64,000 nucleotides of DNA from Hyphomicrobiales bacterium (GTDB lineage: Bacteria; Pseudomonadota; Alphaproteobacteria; Rhizobiales; Rhizobiaceae), in assembly GCA_900468625.1 (NCBI GenBank), contig UBUL01000022.1, forward strand, positions 1-64,000. The letters are read 5' to 3'. The position numbers were made by a program, and so were the translations under genes. The first letter of the stretch is position 1. Each line of letters opens with the position of its first letter. This document shows positions 50,805 through 59,205 of the stretch, piece after piece. Below the pieces are notes generated by a model, which ran no database searches, was not told where the DNA came from, and saw only the letters and a program-made list of their open reading frames with translations.

Positions 50805-51797
50805 TCAGTCGACCTTTACCAGGCGGCCTTCCTTGACCGACTGCAGGGCGGCATCCGCCAGCTTCAGCGCGGCAAGGCCATCCTTGCCCGACGGCGTGAT
50901 GGCGGCACCGTTTTCGATCGCGGCGATGAAACTTGCGATCTCGTTGGCGTAGGCTTCGGTGTAGCGCGTCATGAAGAAATCATGCAGCGGCGGGCGCGTG
51001 TAGCCATCGCCATTGGCGACTTCGATGGAGAAGGGGCGCTGATTTTCAGCGGAAACAAGGCCCTTCGAGCCATGGATTTCGATGCGCTGGTCGTAGCCAT
51101 AGGTGGCGCGGCGCGAGTTGGAGATGATTGCCTGCTTGCCGGATGCCGTCTGGAGGATGACGGAAACGCTGTCGTAATCGCCGGCGTCGCCGATTGCCTT
51201 GTCGACGAGGACTGCGGCGGTTGCAGTGACCGCCACCGGCTCTTCGCCGAGCAGGAAGCGCGCCATGTCGAAATCATGGATGGTCATGTCGCGGAAAATG
51301 CCGCCGGAGCGCTTGATGTAGTCGACGGGCGGGGCGCCCGGATCGCGCGAGGTGATCGTCACCATTTCCACGGTGCCGATACGGCCTTCGTCGATGGCCT
51401 TCTTCACCGCCATGAAATGCGGGTCGAAGCGGCGGTTGAAGCCGACCATCAGCTTGCCCTTGGTTTCCTCGACCACTTTGATGCAGGCCTCGACGCGGGC
51501 GACGTCGAGATCGACGGGCTTTTCGCAGAAGACGGCCTTGCCGGCGCGGGAGAAGCGCTCGATGAGATCGGCATGGGTATCGGTCGGCGTGCAAATCACA
51601 ACGGCATCGATATCCTTGGCGGCTTCGATTGCCGCGATTGTGCGCACTTCGCAGCCATAGGCGGCCGAGATTGCCTCCGCTGCCGCCGGAAACGCGTCCG
51701 CGACGGCGACGAGCGTCGCATTGGCATCGCCGCTGACGGCCTTCGCATGCACTTTGCCGATACGCCCGGCGCCGAGCAGACCAAATCTGACAGTCAT
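50805..51797 (-). CDS. idhA: Inositol 2-dehydrogenase (IdhA/IolG)
   Basis: 330-residue Gfo/Idh/MocA enzyme oxidising myo-inositol to 2-keto-inositol. RFGLLGAGRIGKVHAKAV is the NAD-binding start, CEKPVDLDVARVEAC carries the conserved Lys, and SGGIFRDMTIHDFDMARFLLGEEP (quoted from RDMTIHDFDMARFLLGEEP) holds the catalytic Asp-His. AGGGAGGTAAGA precedes the ATG at 51797. A GGAA-N6-TTCC site lies 48-63 bp upstream, which is the published binding pattern of the rhizobial inositol repressor IolR. No iolBCDE genes are adjacent. Confidence 0.9.
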   Translation of the reverse strand: MTVRFGLLGAGRIGKVHAKAVSGDANATLVAVADAFPAAAEAISAAYGCEVRTIAAIEAAKDIDAVVICTPTDTHADLIERFSRAGKAVFCEKPVDLDVARVEACIKVVEETKGKLMVGFNRRFDPHFMAVKKAIDEGRIGTVEMVTITSRDPGAPPVDYIKRSGGIFRDMTIHDFDMARFLLGEEPVAVTATAAVLVDKAIGDAGDYDSVSVILQTASGKQAIISNSRRATYGYDQRIEIHGSKGLVSAENQRPFSIEVANGDGYTRPPLHDFFMTRYTEAYANEIASFIAAIENGAAITPSGKDGLAALKLADAALQSVKEGRLVKVD

Positions 51798-51844
51798 TCT
51801 TACCTCCCTGGATTCGGAACAAATGGACCGAATATCAACATTAG

Positions 51845-51860
51845 TGGAATTTTCATTCCA
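51845..51860. promoter_or_regulatory. IolR-type operator
   Basis: TGGAAT-TTTC-ATTCCA, containing GGAA-N6-TTCC, upstream of idhA. This matches the palindrome reported for the RpiR-type IolR of S. meliloti. Regulator gene is not in the window (the RpiR genes here are at 17872 and 28228). Confidence 0.7.
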
Positions 51861-52028
51861 TTTTCCGCGGTCGGCGTCAAGCCGCCCGGACTTCACAATT
51901 CTGAAAATTCCGGCTCGGCATCGGCTTAGCCGAAATCCGCCCGCGAAACCTTATTTTATGCGGACGACTTCACAATTTTCCCGATGATGCGCTAAAGACA
52001 TGTCTTCTTGAATAGGCAAAAGAAACCC

Positions 52029-52289
52029 ATGCAACTGATCGATCCCAGCCATCCCGTTTATAAGCCGCTTTGGGTACGCATCCTCATCGTGGCCGTCTGT
52101 TTTGGCTGGGCTGCCGTCGAGACCCTCGGCTCGCAGCCGTTCTGGGCGATGCTTTCCGGCGCGCTCGGCGCCTACTCGGCCTGGATGCTGCTCTTGAATT
52201 TCAAGCCGCAACCGCCCGCGGCAAAGGTCGAGGCTCCGCCGCAGGATGATGCGGATGAGAGGGCGCCGCCGCCGGACGACAAGACGTGA
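52029..52289 (+). CDS. Small two-helix membrane protein
   Basis: 86 residues: a short polar start (MQLIDPSHPVYKPLW), two hydrophobic helices (RILIVAVCFGWAAVET and PFWAMLSGALGAYSAWMLLL) and an acidic proline-rich cytoplasmic tail (PPQDDADERAPPPDDKT). Small membrane proteins of this shape are widespread in Rhizobiales, with no known function. It converges with the J-domain-like gene, abutting it end to end. Confidence 0.72.
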   Translation: MQLIDPSHPVYKPLWVRILIVAVCFGWAAVETLGSQPFWAMLSGALGAYSAWMLLLNFKPQPPAAKVEAPPQDDADERAPPPDDKT

Positions 52290-52757
52290 TCATCGCTTGA
52301 GGCGGCGTATGGCTTCGTCGATCAGCTGATTGGCGAGCGTCATGCGAGTTGTCGCCTGTTCGCGGAAGAGGGCCGCTACGCTGTCGGGATGGTTGGCTTT
52401 TGCGAAGCTGCGGCGCTTTTCCTGCAGCGCTTCGCGCGTATGGTCGGAGGTGATCGCCAGCTCGGCGGCGACCTCTTCCCGTGATGTCCGTGCCAGATGT
52501 TCGGGCATGGCCGGCGGCTCCGGCTCTTGCCGTGTGCGTTCGGGCTCCGGTTCCGGCTGAATGACCGGGTCGCCAAGATTGTCGCGGTAAGCTTCGTCCG
52601 GCCGGTGTGCCACAGGCGTTTCGCCGCCGAGGACGGTTGCGGCAAAGCTGACGTTCAGCCCGCGGATACGATACGCAGCCTCTTCCCTTTCCGAAGCGTC
52701 TTCTTCCGTATCGAGGCGTTCGAGCACGGATTGGAACAATGATTGCCTGACGAGCAT
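52290..52757 (-). CDS. Protein with a J-domain-like C terminus
   Basis: About 155 residues. The last 45 (TREALQEKRRSFAKANHPDSVA and onward) contain the HPD tripeptide between two helices, the hallmark of J domains that stimulate DnaK. The middle (EPEPERTRQEPEPPAMP) is a proline- and glutamate-rich linker. The N-terminal part is unrecognised. The start at 52757 (MLVRQSLFQS) is preferred; the frame is open to 52814. A DnaK cochaperone role is plausible, but the domain is short. Confidence 0.65.
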   Translation of the reverse strand: MLVRQSLFQSVLERLDTEEDASEREEAAYRIRGLNVSFAATVLGGETPVAHRPDEAYRDNLGDPVIQPEPEPERTRQEPEPPAMPEHLARTSREEVAAELAITSDHTREALQEKRRSFAKANHPDSVAALFREQATTRMTLANQLIDEAIRRLKR

Positions 52758-52826
52758 GCGGGCCTCCACGCCAGGCTTCATAAGGGCGGAAGTTGGCGCG
52801 GGGCTTATGAGCATTGGGCCGGAGGC

Positions 52827-53834
52827 CTATATCAGCGAAAGATTCCTGCTTTCTTCCAGAATCATGTCGTGCAGCAGCCTCGCGCTCGGGGGCATGGCGC
52901 GTTCGCGGGCGGTGATGAGGCTGTAGGGTCTGACGTCGATATCGAAATCGATCGGCAGGATGCTGGATTCGCCTGCCTGCGATGTCTGCCCGCAGACGAA
53001 TTGCGCCATGTCGAGGGCAATCGGCGCGATCGCATCCGTCTTGCAGACCACCGCCAGCGTGAGCAGCAGCGACGAGGTATTGACGATGTTTTCCGGCAGG
53101 GGCACGCCGGCGGCGAGGAAAATATCCTCCACCTTCCGCCGCAGCAATGTCCCGGGCGGCTGGAAGACCCAATCGTAACCGGCCAGATCATGAAGGCCGG
53201 CAACGCCTTTTTCGAGCAGCGGATGGCCGTTGCGGACGACGAGGCAGGCCTTTTCGACGCCGATCTCATGCGTCGTAAACAGGCGTGGATCCAGATCGTC
53301 GGGAACGCGGCTGATGATGAAATCGTGGCGGGCTGCCAGCAGTTCGCGCGCGAGAACATTGCTGTTCTCGACCTCGATATTGATTTCGATGCCGGGATAG
53401 CTGCGCGTCACGCGCTGGATTGCCGGCACCACGAGGCTGATCGCCGGCGCCGTCACCGCCCCCAGGAAAACGGAGCCGCCCTTGCCGGTACGCAGTGCGC
53501 CGAGCTCTCGTCCCGCTTCGCGCAATTCGAGCAGGATCTTGCGCGCCCGTTTAGCCAATGCCAGCCCGAACGGCGTAAGCACCACGCCGCGGGCGACACG
53601 CTCGTAAAGCGGGCTTTTGACAATCGACTCCATTTCTGAGAGCATGCGTGAAGCCGCAGGTTGTGACATGTTCATGGACTCAGCGGCCGCGGAAATTTGC
53701 CCGTGATCCTCGATCGTGACGATCATGCGCAGGTGATTGAGCTTCAAACCGGCTTTCAACAACGCATCGTCGCGAAAATTGTCGGAATGAATCTCAATGC
53801 CGTCGCTCAAATAATCGTTATATATTTTCTCCAT
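52827..53834 (-). CDS. gbpR: LysR family regulator GbpR
   Basis: 335-residue LTTR. A non-standard N-terminal tail (residues 1-30, EKIYNDYLSDGIEIHSDNFRD) precedes the helix-turn-helix (LNHLRMIVTIEDHGQISAAAESMNMSQPAASRMLSEMES, quoted from SAAAESMNMSQPAASRMLSE). A sugar-sensing domain follows. It is divergent from chvE, the arrangement of gbpR in Agrobacterium, where it regulates the galactose/arabinose-binding protein. A minus-strand -10-like TATAAT occurs at 53882-53887. ATG at 53834 is chosen; a TTG at 53843 is too close to the ribosome-binding site. Confidence 0.88.
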   Translation of the reverse strand: MEKIYNDYLSDGIEIHSDNFRDDALLKAGLKLNHLRMIVTIEDHGQISAAAESMNMSQPAASRMLSEMESIVKSPLYERVARGVVLTPFGLALAKRARKILLELREAGRELGALRTGKGGSVFLGAVTAPAISLVVPAIQRVTRSYPGIEINIEVENSNVLARELLAARHDFIISRVPDDLDPRLFTTHEIGVEKACLVVRNGHPLLEKGVAGLHDLAGYDWVFQPPGTLLRRKVEDIFLAAGVPLPENIVNTSSLLLTLAVVCKTDAIAPIALDMAQFVCGQTSQAGESSILPIDFDIDVRPYSLITARERAMPPSARLLHDMILEESRNLSLI

Positions 53835-53881
53835 AATGGCCAATTTTCCCCTTCGTCGGCAAAAAAGTACTATTTTTTAAC

Positions 53882-53943
53882 ATTATATCAAACTTGGTAT
53901 ATATTTAGCCAGTTATTCTATTTGACAGTTATACGAAATCGTA
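53882..53943. promoter_or_regulatory. gbpR-chvE divergent promoter region
   Basis: The gap 53844-54108 is AT-rich. A -10-like TATAAT reads toward gbpR at 53882-53887. Toward chvE there is TTGACA at 53922-53927, overlapping a dyad TACGA-AA-TCGTA at 53932-53943, probably where a regulator binds. About 165 bp of leader then precedes chvE. Assignments are by eye. Confidence 0.5.
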
Positions 53944-54108
53944 CGAGTTTGCCGATCGTGCGCTGGGTACAGCTCATAAACCGTGAGAGCGTGGAGGAGA
54001 CCTACTTCGTTTCTCACAATTAGAAGTAAACCATTCCTTCTACGGAACCTGCCGCAGTTTCGGGCGGGCATTTTTTGTCCGCCGCATTTATCAACAAGGG
54101 AGAGAGTA

Positions 54109-55173
54109 ATGAAATCCATTATCTCATTGATGGCCGGCGCTGCGTTCGGCGTCGCTACGCTGGTGGTACCTGCCTTCGCGGCGGACAAGGGTACGGTAGG
54201 CATCGCCATGCCGACCAAGGCTTCGGCTCGCTGGATCGACGACGGCAACAACATCGTCAAGCAGCTCCAGGCTGCCGGTTACGGCACCGACCTTCAATAT
54301 GGCGACGACGACATCCCGAACCAGCTCTCGCAGATCGAGAACATGGTCACCAAGGGCGACAAGGTCCTCGTCATCGCTTCGATCGACGGCACCACGCTGT
54401 CCGACGTCCTGCAGAAGGCTCACGATGCCGGCATCAAGGTCATCGCCTATGACCGCCTGATCCGCAACAGCCCGAACGTCGACTACTATGCGACTTTCGA
54501 CAACTTCAAGGTCGGCGTCCTGCAGGCAAACTCGATCGTCGACGCTCTCGGCCTCAAGGATGGCAAGGGTCCGTTCAATATCGAGCTGTTCGGCGGTTCT
54601 CCGGACGACAACAACGCCTTCTTCTTCTATGACGGCGCAATGTCGGTCCTGAAGCCCTACATCGACAGCGGCAAGCTGGTCGTGAAGTCCGGCCAGATGG
54701 GCATGGACAAGGTCGGTACGCTGCGTTGGGACCCGGCAACGGCCCAGGCTCGTATGGATAACCTGCTGTCGGCTTACTACACCGACTCCCATGTCGATGC
54801 CGTTCTGTCTCCGTATGACGGCCTGTCGATCGGTATCCTCTCCTCGCTCAAGGGCGTCGGCTACGGTTCCGGCGGCGTGAAGCTCCCGGTCGTGACCGGC
54901 CAGGACTCCGAAATTCCGTCGGTCAAGTCGATCATCGCCGGCGAACAGCATTCGACGATCTTCAAGGACACCCGTGACCTCGCCAAGGTCACCGTCGGCA
55001 TGGTCAACGCTCTGATGGAAGGCAAGACGCCTGACGTCAACGACACCAAGACCTACGACAACGGCGTCAAGGTTGTTCCGTCCTATCTGCTGACCCCGGT
55101 CGCAGTCGACAAGACCAACTACGAGAAGGTCCTCGTCGAGGGCGGCTACTACAAGGCTGACCAGCTGAAGTAA
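54109..55173 (+). CDS. chvE: Multiple-sugar-binding periplasmic protein ChvE
   Basis: 354-residue binding protein. Signal peptide 1-24 (VVPAFA-AD). TVGIAMPTKASARWIDDGNN and VLVIASIDGTTLSDVLQKAHDAGIKVIAYDRLIRN (quoted from VIAYDRLIRNSPNVDYYATF) and DAVLSPYDGLSIGILSSL match ChvE/GbpA from Agrobacterium and Rhizobium, which bind D-galactose, L-arabinose, D-glucose and related aldoses. In Agrobacterium ChvE also signals to VirA; nothing of that kind is here. GAGAG precedes the ATG. It is followed by a strong hairpin and gguA. Confidence 0.93.
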   Translation: MKSIISLMAGAAFGVATLVVPAFAADKGTVGIAMPTKASARWIDDGNNIVKQLQAAGYGTDLQYGDDDIPNQLSQIENMVTKGDKVLVIASIDGTTLSDVLQKAHDAGIKVIAYDRLIRNSPNVDYYATFDNFKVGVLQANSIVDALGLKDGKGPFNIELFGGSPDDNNAFFFYDGAMSVLKPYIDSGKLVVKSGQMGMDKVGTLRWDPATAQARMDNLLSAYYTDSHVDAVLSPYDGLSIGILSSLKGVGYGSGGVKLPVVTGQDSEIPSVKSIIAGEQHSTIFKDTRDLAKVTVGMVNALMEGKTPDVNDTKTYDNGVKVVPSYLLTPVAVDKTNYEKVLVEGGYYKADQLK

Positions 55174-55190
55174 TCTGCCGATATAGCGGT

Positions 55191-55216
55191 CAGGGCTCGC
55201 CGAAATGCGAGCCCTG
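55191..55216 (+). other. Hairpin after chvE
   Basis: CAGGGCTCGC-CGAAAT-GCGAGCCCTG: a 10-bp perfect stem, 17 bp after the chvE stop, followed by GCTTTGATATTT. It is a weak terminator or an mRNA-stabilising element that favours binding-protein expression over the transporter. Confidence 0.68.
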
Positions 55217-55278
55217 GCTTTGATATTTAAGACGATCGCGCGGTCTGCTATGTTCGATCGCGGCGTTGGATTTGGACT

Positions 55279-56817
55279 ATGGACGATACCATTCTCGAAA
55301 TGCAGAACATCACCAAGTCGTTCCCCGGTGTGAACGCTTTGGAAAATGTCAATCTGAAGGTTCGTCAGGGCGAGATACATGCCTTGGTCGGCGAAAACGG
55401 GGCCGGCAAGTCGACCCTGATGAAGGTTCTCTCCGGCGTTTATCCCGCCGGTACCTACGAAGGCGACATCCTTTACGATGGCGCGGTCCGTCAGTTCAAG
55501 ACGATCAGGGACTCCGAAGATATCGGCATCATCATCATCCATCAGGAGCTGGCGCTCGTTCCGCTTCTGTCGATCGCCGAGAATATTTTCCTGGGTAACG
55601 AGGTCGTTGCCAATGGCATGATCAATTGGCAGGAAACCTTCACCCGCACCAAGAGGCTTCTTTCCAAGGTGGGCCTCAAGGAATCGCCGAATACGCTCGT
55701 GACCGACATCGGCGTCGGCAAGCAGCAGCTCGTCGAGATTGCCAAGGCTCTGTCGAAGAGCGTCAAGCTGCTCATTCTCGACGAACCGACGGCATCGCTA
55801 AACGAAAGCGATTCCGATGCGCTTCTCAACCTCCTCATGGAATTCCGCAACCAGGGCATCACGTCGATCATCATCACGCACAAGCTCAACGAAGTGCGCA
55901 AGGTGGCCGACCAGATCACCGTGCTGCGCGACGGCATGACGGTAAAGACGCTGAACTGTCACGAAGAGGAGGTCAGCGAGGACATCATCATCCGCAACAT
56001 GGTCGGCCGTGAGCTGGCGGATCGCTATCCGCCGCGTTCGGTTCCGATCGGCGAGACGATCTTCGAAGTGAAGAACTGGAACGCTTTCCATCAGCAGCAT
56101 CGCGATCGCCAGGTCCTGCACAACATCAACGTCAATGTGCGCAAGGGCGAAGTGGTTGGCATTGCCGGCCTGATGGGCGCGGGACGTACCGAATTCGCCA
56201 TGAGCGTCTTCGGCAAATCCTACGGCCACAAGATCAGCGGCGAAGTCTTCGTCGAAGGCAAGCCGGTCGATACCAGCACGGTGCGCAAGGCGATCGATGC
56301 CGGTCTCGCCTATGTGACCGAGGACCGCAAGCAGCTCGGTCTCGTGCTTTCGAACAGCATCCTGCACAATACGACGCTCGCCAATCTGATGGGTGTCTCC
56401 AGGGCGACCGTCATCGACGACGTACGCGAGCTGCAGGTGGCGACGAACTATCGCGGCAAACTGCGCATCCGTTCGTCTGGCGTTTTCCAGGAAGCGGGCA
56501 ACCTGTCCGGCGGCAACCAGCAGAAGGTGGTGCTGTCGAAGTGGCTGTTCTCAGATCCGGACGTCCTGATCCTCGACGAGCCGACACGCGGCATCGACGT
56601 CGGCGCCAAATATGAAATCTATTCCATCATCAACCAGCTTGCCGCCGACGGAAAGGGCGTTCTGATGATCTCATCGGAAATGCCGGAGCTTCTCGGTACC
56701 TGCGACCGCATCTACGTCATGAATGAAGGTCGAATCGTTGCCGAACTGCCGAAGGCAGAGGCAAGCCAGGAGAGTATCATGCGCGCTATCATGCGCTCAG
56801 GGGAGAAGCTACAATGA
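55279..56817 (+). CDS. gguA: Multiple-sugar ABC transporter ATPase GguA
   Basis: 512-residue protein with two ABC domains. The first has Walker A GENGAGKST and Walker B LILDEPTASLNESDS; its signature region (VGKQQLVEIAKAL) departs from LSGGQ. The second has a degenerate Walker A (GLMGAGRTEF), LSGGNQQKVVLSKWL and VLILDEPTRGIDVG. This asymmetry is normal for RbsA/GguA. It energises the ChvE-dependent import of galactose, arabinose and related sugars. It starts 105 bp after chvE and overlaps gguB by 4 bp. Confidence 0.93.
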   Translation: MDDTILEMQNITKSFPGVNALENVNLKVRQGEIHALVGENGAGKSTLMKVLSGVYPAGTYEGDILYDGAVRQFKTIRDSEDIGIIIIHQELALVPLLSIAENIFLGNEVVANGMINWQETFTRTKRLLSKVGLKESPNTLVTDIGVGKQQLVEIAKALSKSVKLLILDEPTASLNESDSDALLNLLMEFRNQGITSIIITHKLNEVRKVADQITVLRDGMTVKTLNCHEEEVSEDIIIRNMVGRELADRYPPRSVPIGETIFEVKNWNAFHQQHRDRQVLHNINVNVRKGEVVGIAGLMGAGRTEFAMSVFGKSYGHKISGEVFVEGKPVDTSTVRKAIDAGLAYVTEDRKQLGLVLSNSILHNTTLANLMGVSRATVIDDVRELQVATNYRGKLRIRSSGVFQEAGNLSGGNQQKVVLSKWLFSDPDVLILDEPTRGIDVGAKYEIYSIINQLAADGKGVLMISSEMPELLGTCDRIYVMNEGRIVAELPKAEASQESIMRAIMRSGEKLQ

Positions 56818-58022
56818 GTTCGGCCAGCCCAGCCACGGAAACCAGCCACGTCGTTTCGATCGGCGACCATATCCGCAACAACATCCGCGAATACGGAATG
56901 TTGATCGCGCTCGTCGTCATCATGCTGCTGTTTCAATATCTTACGAACGGCGTTCTGTTCAGGCCGCAAAACCTGACCAACATCGTGCTGCAGAATTCGT
57001 TCATCGTCATCATGGCGCTCGGCATGCTGCTTGTCATCGTTGCCGGTCACATCGACCTGTCGGTCGGTTCCGTGGTCGGCTTTGTTGGCGCGGTTGCAGG
57101 CGTATTGGTCGTGCAGATGCATATGAACCTGGCGCTCGCGACGGTCATTTGTCTTCTGATGGGGGCCGCGGTCGGCGCCTGGCACGGATATTTCATCGCC
57201 TATCATCGCATTCCGTCGTTTATCGTCACGCTTTCCGGCATGCTGGTCTTCCGCGGCCTGACCTATGCCATCATCAACACGACGGGCAACGGCAGCAGTA
57301 TCGGCCCGTTCCCGCCGGCGTTCCAGATCGTCGCGACCGGCTTCCTTCCCGATTTCATGGACATAGGCGGCATCCATTCGACATCGATCTTCCTGACCAT
57401 TGCCATCCCGATTGTGATGTTCCTCCTCGCATGGCGCGGTCGCAGCGTGAACGAGAAACATGGCATCGATGTCGAGCCGTTCAGCTTCTTTATCGGCCAG
57501 AATCTTGTAATCGCCGCCGCGACCATTTTCATCGGCTACCAGATATCTTCCTACAGAGGACTGCCGAACGTTCTGGTTCTCATGCTGCTGCTGATCGCCC
57601 TCTACGGTTTCGCCACGCAGCGCACGACGATCGGCCGCCGCATCTATGCCATGGGCGGCAATGAAAAGGCGACGAAGCTTTCGGGTATCGATACGCGAAA
57701 GCTGACCTTCTACACATTCATCAACATGGGCATCCTGGCGAGCATCGCCGGCATCATCATCGCCACGCGCCTGAACTCGGCCACCGCAAAGGGCGGCGAT
57801 GGCCTCGAACTCGACGTTATCGCGGCCTGCTTCATCGGCGGCGCTTCGGCCTCCGGCGGTGTCGGCAAGGTGACGGGTGCTGTTATCGGCGCCTTGATCA
57901 TGGGTGTCTTGAACCAGGGCATGTCGATCCTCGGCTATCAGACGGACTCCCAGAAGATGATCAAGGGTGCGGTGCTGCTCGCTGCCGTGTTCATCGACGT
58001 TTACAACAAGAACAAGGGTTGA
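56814..58022 (+). CDS. gguB: Multiple-sugar ABC transporter permease GguB
   Basis: 402-residue permease with about ten helices. LGMLLVIVAGHIDLSVGSVVGF and RIPSFIVTLSGMLVFRGLTY are the CUT2 motifs, and DVIAACFIGGASASGGVGKVTG (quoted from AACFIGGASASGGVGK) is the ATPase contact loop. Its start overlaps the gguA stop (ATGA). Longer than the permease at 13990 owing to an extended middle loop (NGSSIGPFPPAFQIVA to GIDVEPFS). Confidence 0.93.
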   Translation: MSSASPATETSHVVSIGDHIRNNIREYGMLIALVVIMLLFQYLTNGVLFRPQNLTNIVLQNSFIVIMALGMLLVIVAGHIDLSVGSVVGFVGAVAGVLVVQMHMNLALATVICLLMGAAVGAWHGYFIAYHRIPSFIVTLSGMLVFRGLTYAIINTTGNGSSIGPFPPAFQIVATGFLPDFMDIGGIHSTSIFLTIAIPIVMFLLAWRGRSVNEKHGIDVEPFSFFIGQNLVIAAATIFIGYQISSYRGLPNVLVLMLLLIALYGFATQRTTIGRRIYAMGGNEKATKLSGIDTRKLTFYTFINMGILASIAGIIIATRLNSATAKGGDGLELDVIAACFIGGASASGGVGKVTGAVIGALIMGVLNQGMSILGYQTDSQKMIKGAVLLAAVFIDVYNKNKG

Positions 58023-58070
58023 TCGCCCAGGCGATCGACCGAGACTTTTAAAACCAAATCCATGACAGAG

Positions 58071-58093
58071 TCCGGCTCTCGCTGAGAGCCGGA
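58071..58093 (+). other. Hairpin between gguB and gguC
   Basis: TCCGGCTCTC-GCT-GAGAGCCGGA, a 10-bp perfect stem with a 3-nt loop, just before the gguC ribosome-binding site. A second palindrome GATCGCC-CA-GGCGATC lies right after the gguB stop (58021-58036). No T-run; probably message processing or protection. Confidence 0.6.
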
Positions 58094-58140
58094 ACGGTAA
58101 AGCGCATCCGATCTCTGTCGGTTAGGAAAGGATGAAAGAC

Positions 58141-59139
58141 ATGCTCATCTCGCAGATCAAGGGTTCGAACGGCGAGATCGTCGTAGCGGTCCGCAATGGG
58201 CCTGGCGAAGCCGCCAAGGCGGTCGTCAATGGCGGCAGCGTCTATAAGCTTGCGCTGGAAGCGGCAGACAGCGGCAAATCGCTTGTATCGGTCATCGAGG
58301 CACATGGTCTCGGCGAAACTGTCGACCTCGACAAGGCCTATGCCGAAGGGCGTTTCCTGCCGCCGATCACGCATCCCGACGCAGCGCACCTGCACCTGAC
58401 CGGTACGGGCCTTACGCATCTCGGCTCGGCTGCCACGCGCGATTCCATGCACAAGAAGACGACAGAAGCTGCTGAAGAGACACTGACCGACTCCATGAAG
58501 ATGTTCAGGATGGGCATCGAGGGCGGGAAGCCGAAAGCCGGCGAAAAGGGCGTTCAGCCGGAATGGTTCTACAAGGGCAACGGCTACGGCGCTGCGGCTC
58601 CGGGTGCTGCGCTCGTGTCTCCGTCCTTCGCGCTCGACGGCGGCGAAGAGCCCGAAATGGCCGGCATCTACGTCATCGCCAAGGACGGTACGCCATTCCG
58701 CATAGGCTTTGCGCTCTCGAACGAATTTTCCGATCACGTCACCGAGCGGATCAACTATCTCTATCTCGCGCATTCCAAGCTGCGTCCGGCAAGCTTCGGT
58801 CCGGAAATCCGCATTGGCGCAGCACCGGACGATATTCGCGGCACGTCCCGCATCAAGCGCGGCGACAAGGTGATCTTCGAAAAGCCCTTCCTGTCCGGAG
58901 AGGCGAACATGTCGCACACCTTTGCCAACCTTGAATATCATCACTTCAAGTACGGCCTCTTCCGCGTTCCGGGCGATGTGCACGTACATATGTTCGGCAC
59001 GGCGACGCTTTCTTTCGCTGAAGGGGTCAAGCCGGAAGCCGGCGACGTCTTCGAAATCGAAGTTGGCGAATTCGGCCTGCCGCTGCGCAATCCGCTCGCA
59101 GTTGCTGCCGAGGAAGACGTGGCTGTTCGCCAGCTGTAA
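58141..59139 (+). CDS. gguC: FAH-family protein GguC
   Basis: 332-residue fumarylacetoacetate-hydrolase-fold protein. LDKAYAEGRFLPPITHPDAAHLHLTGTGLTHLGSA (quoted from RFLPPITHPDAAHLHLTGTG), GEEPEMAGIYVIAKDG and GNEFSDH-like LSNEFSDHV carry the metal-binding acidic residues. In non-phosphorylative arabinose pathways enzymes of this fold dehydrate 2-keto-3-deoxy-pentonate to 2-oxoglutarate semialdehyde, which fits the next two genes. Two starts are possible: ATG at 58132 or 58141; the latter has better ribosome-binding-site spacing. Confidence 0.88.
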   Translation: MLISQIKGSNGEIVVAVRNGPGEAAKAVVNGGSVYKLALEAADSGKSLVSVIEAHGLGETVDLDKAYAEGRFLPPITHPDAAHLHLTGTGLTHLGSAATRDSMHKKTTEAAEETLTDSMKMFRMGIEGGKPKAGEKGVQPEWFYKGNGYGAAAPGAALVSPSFALDGGEEPEMAGIYVIAKDGTPFRIGFALSNEFSDHVTERINYLYLAHSKLRPASFGPEIRIGAAPDDIRGTSRIKRGDKVIFEKPFLSGEANMSHTFANLEYHHFKYGLFRVPGDVHVHMFGTATLSFAEGVKPEAGDVFEIEVGEFGLPLRNPLAVAAEEDVAVRQL

Positions 59140-59205
59140 TGCATCGAGCCCGGCCGCAAGGGATCGGCCGGGCATGTTCAATACGATCCAGGAAGGCATG
59201 ACGCC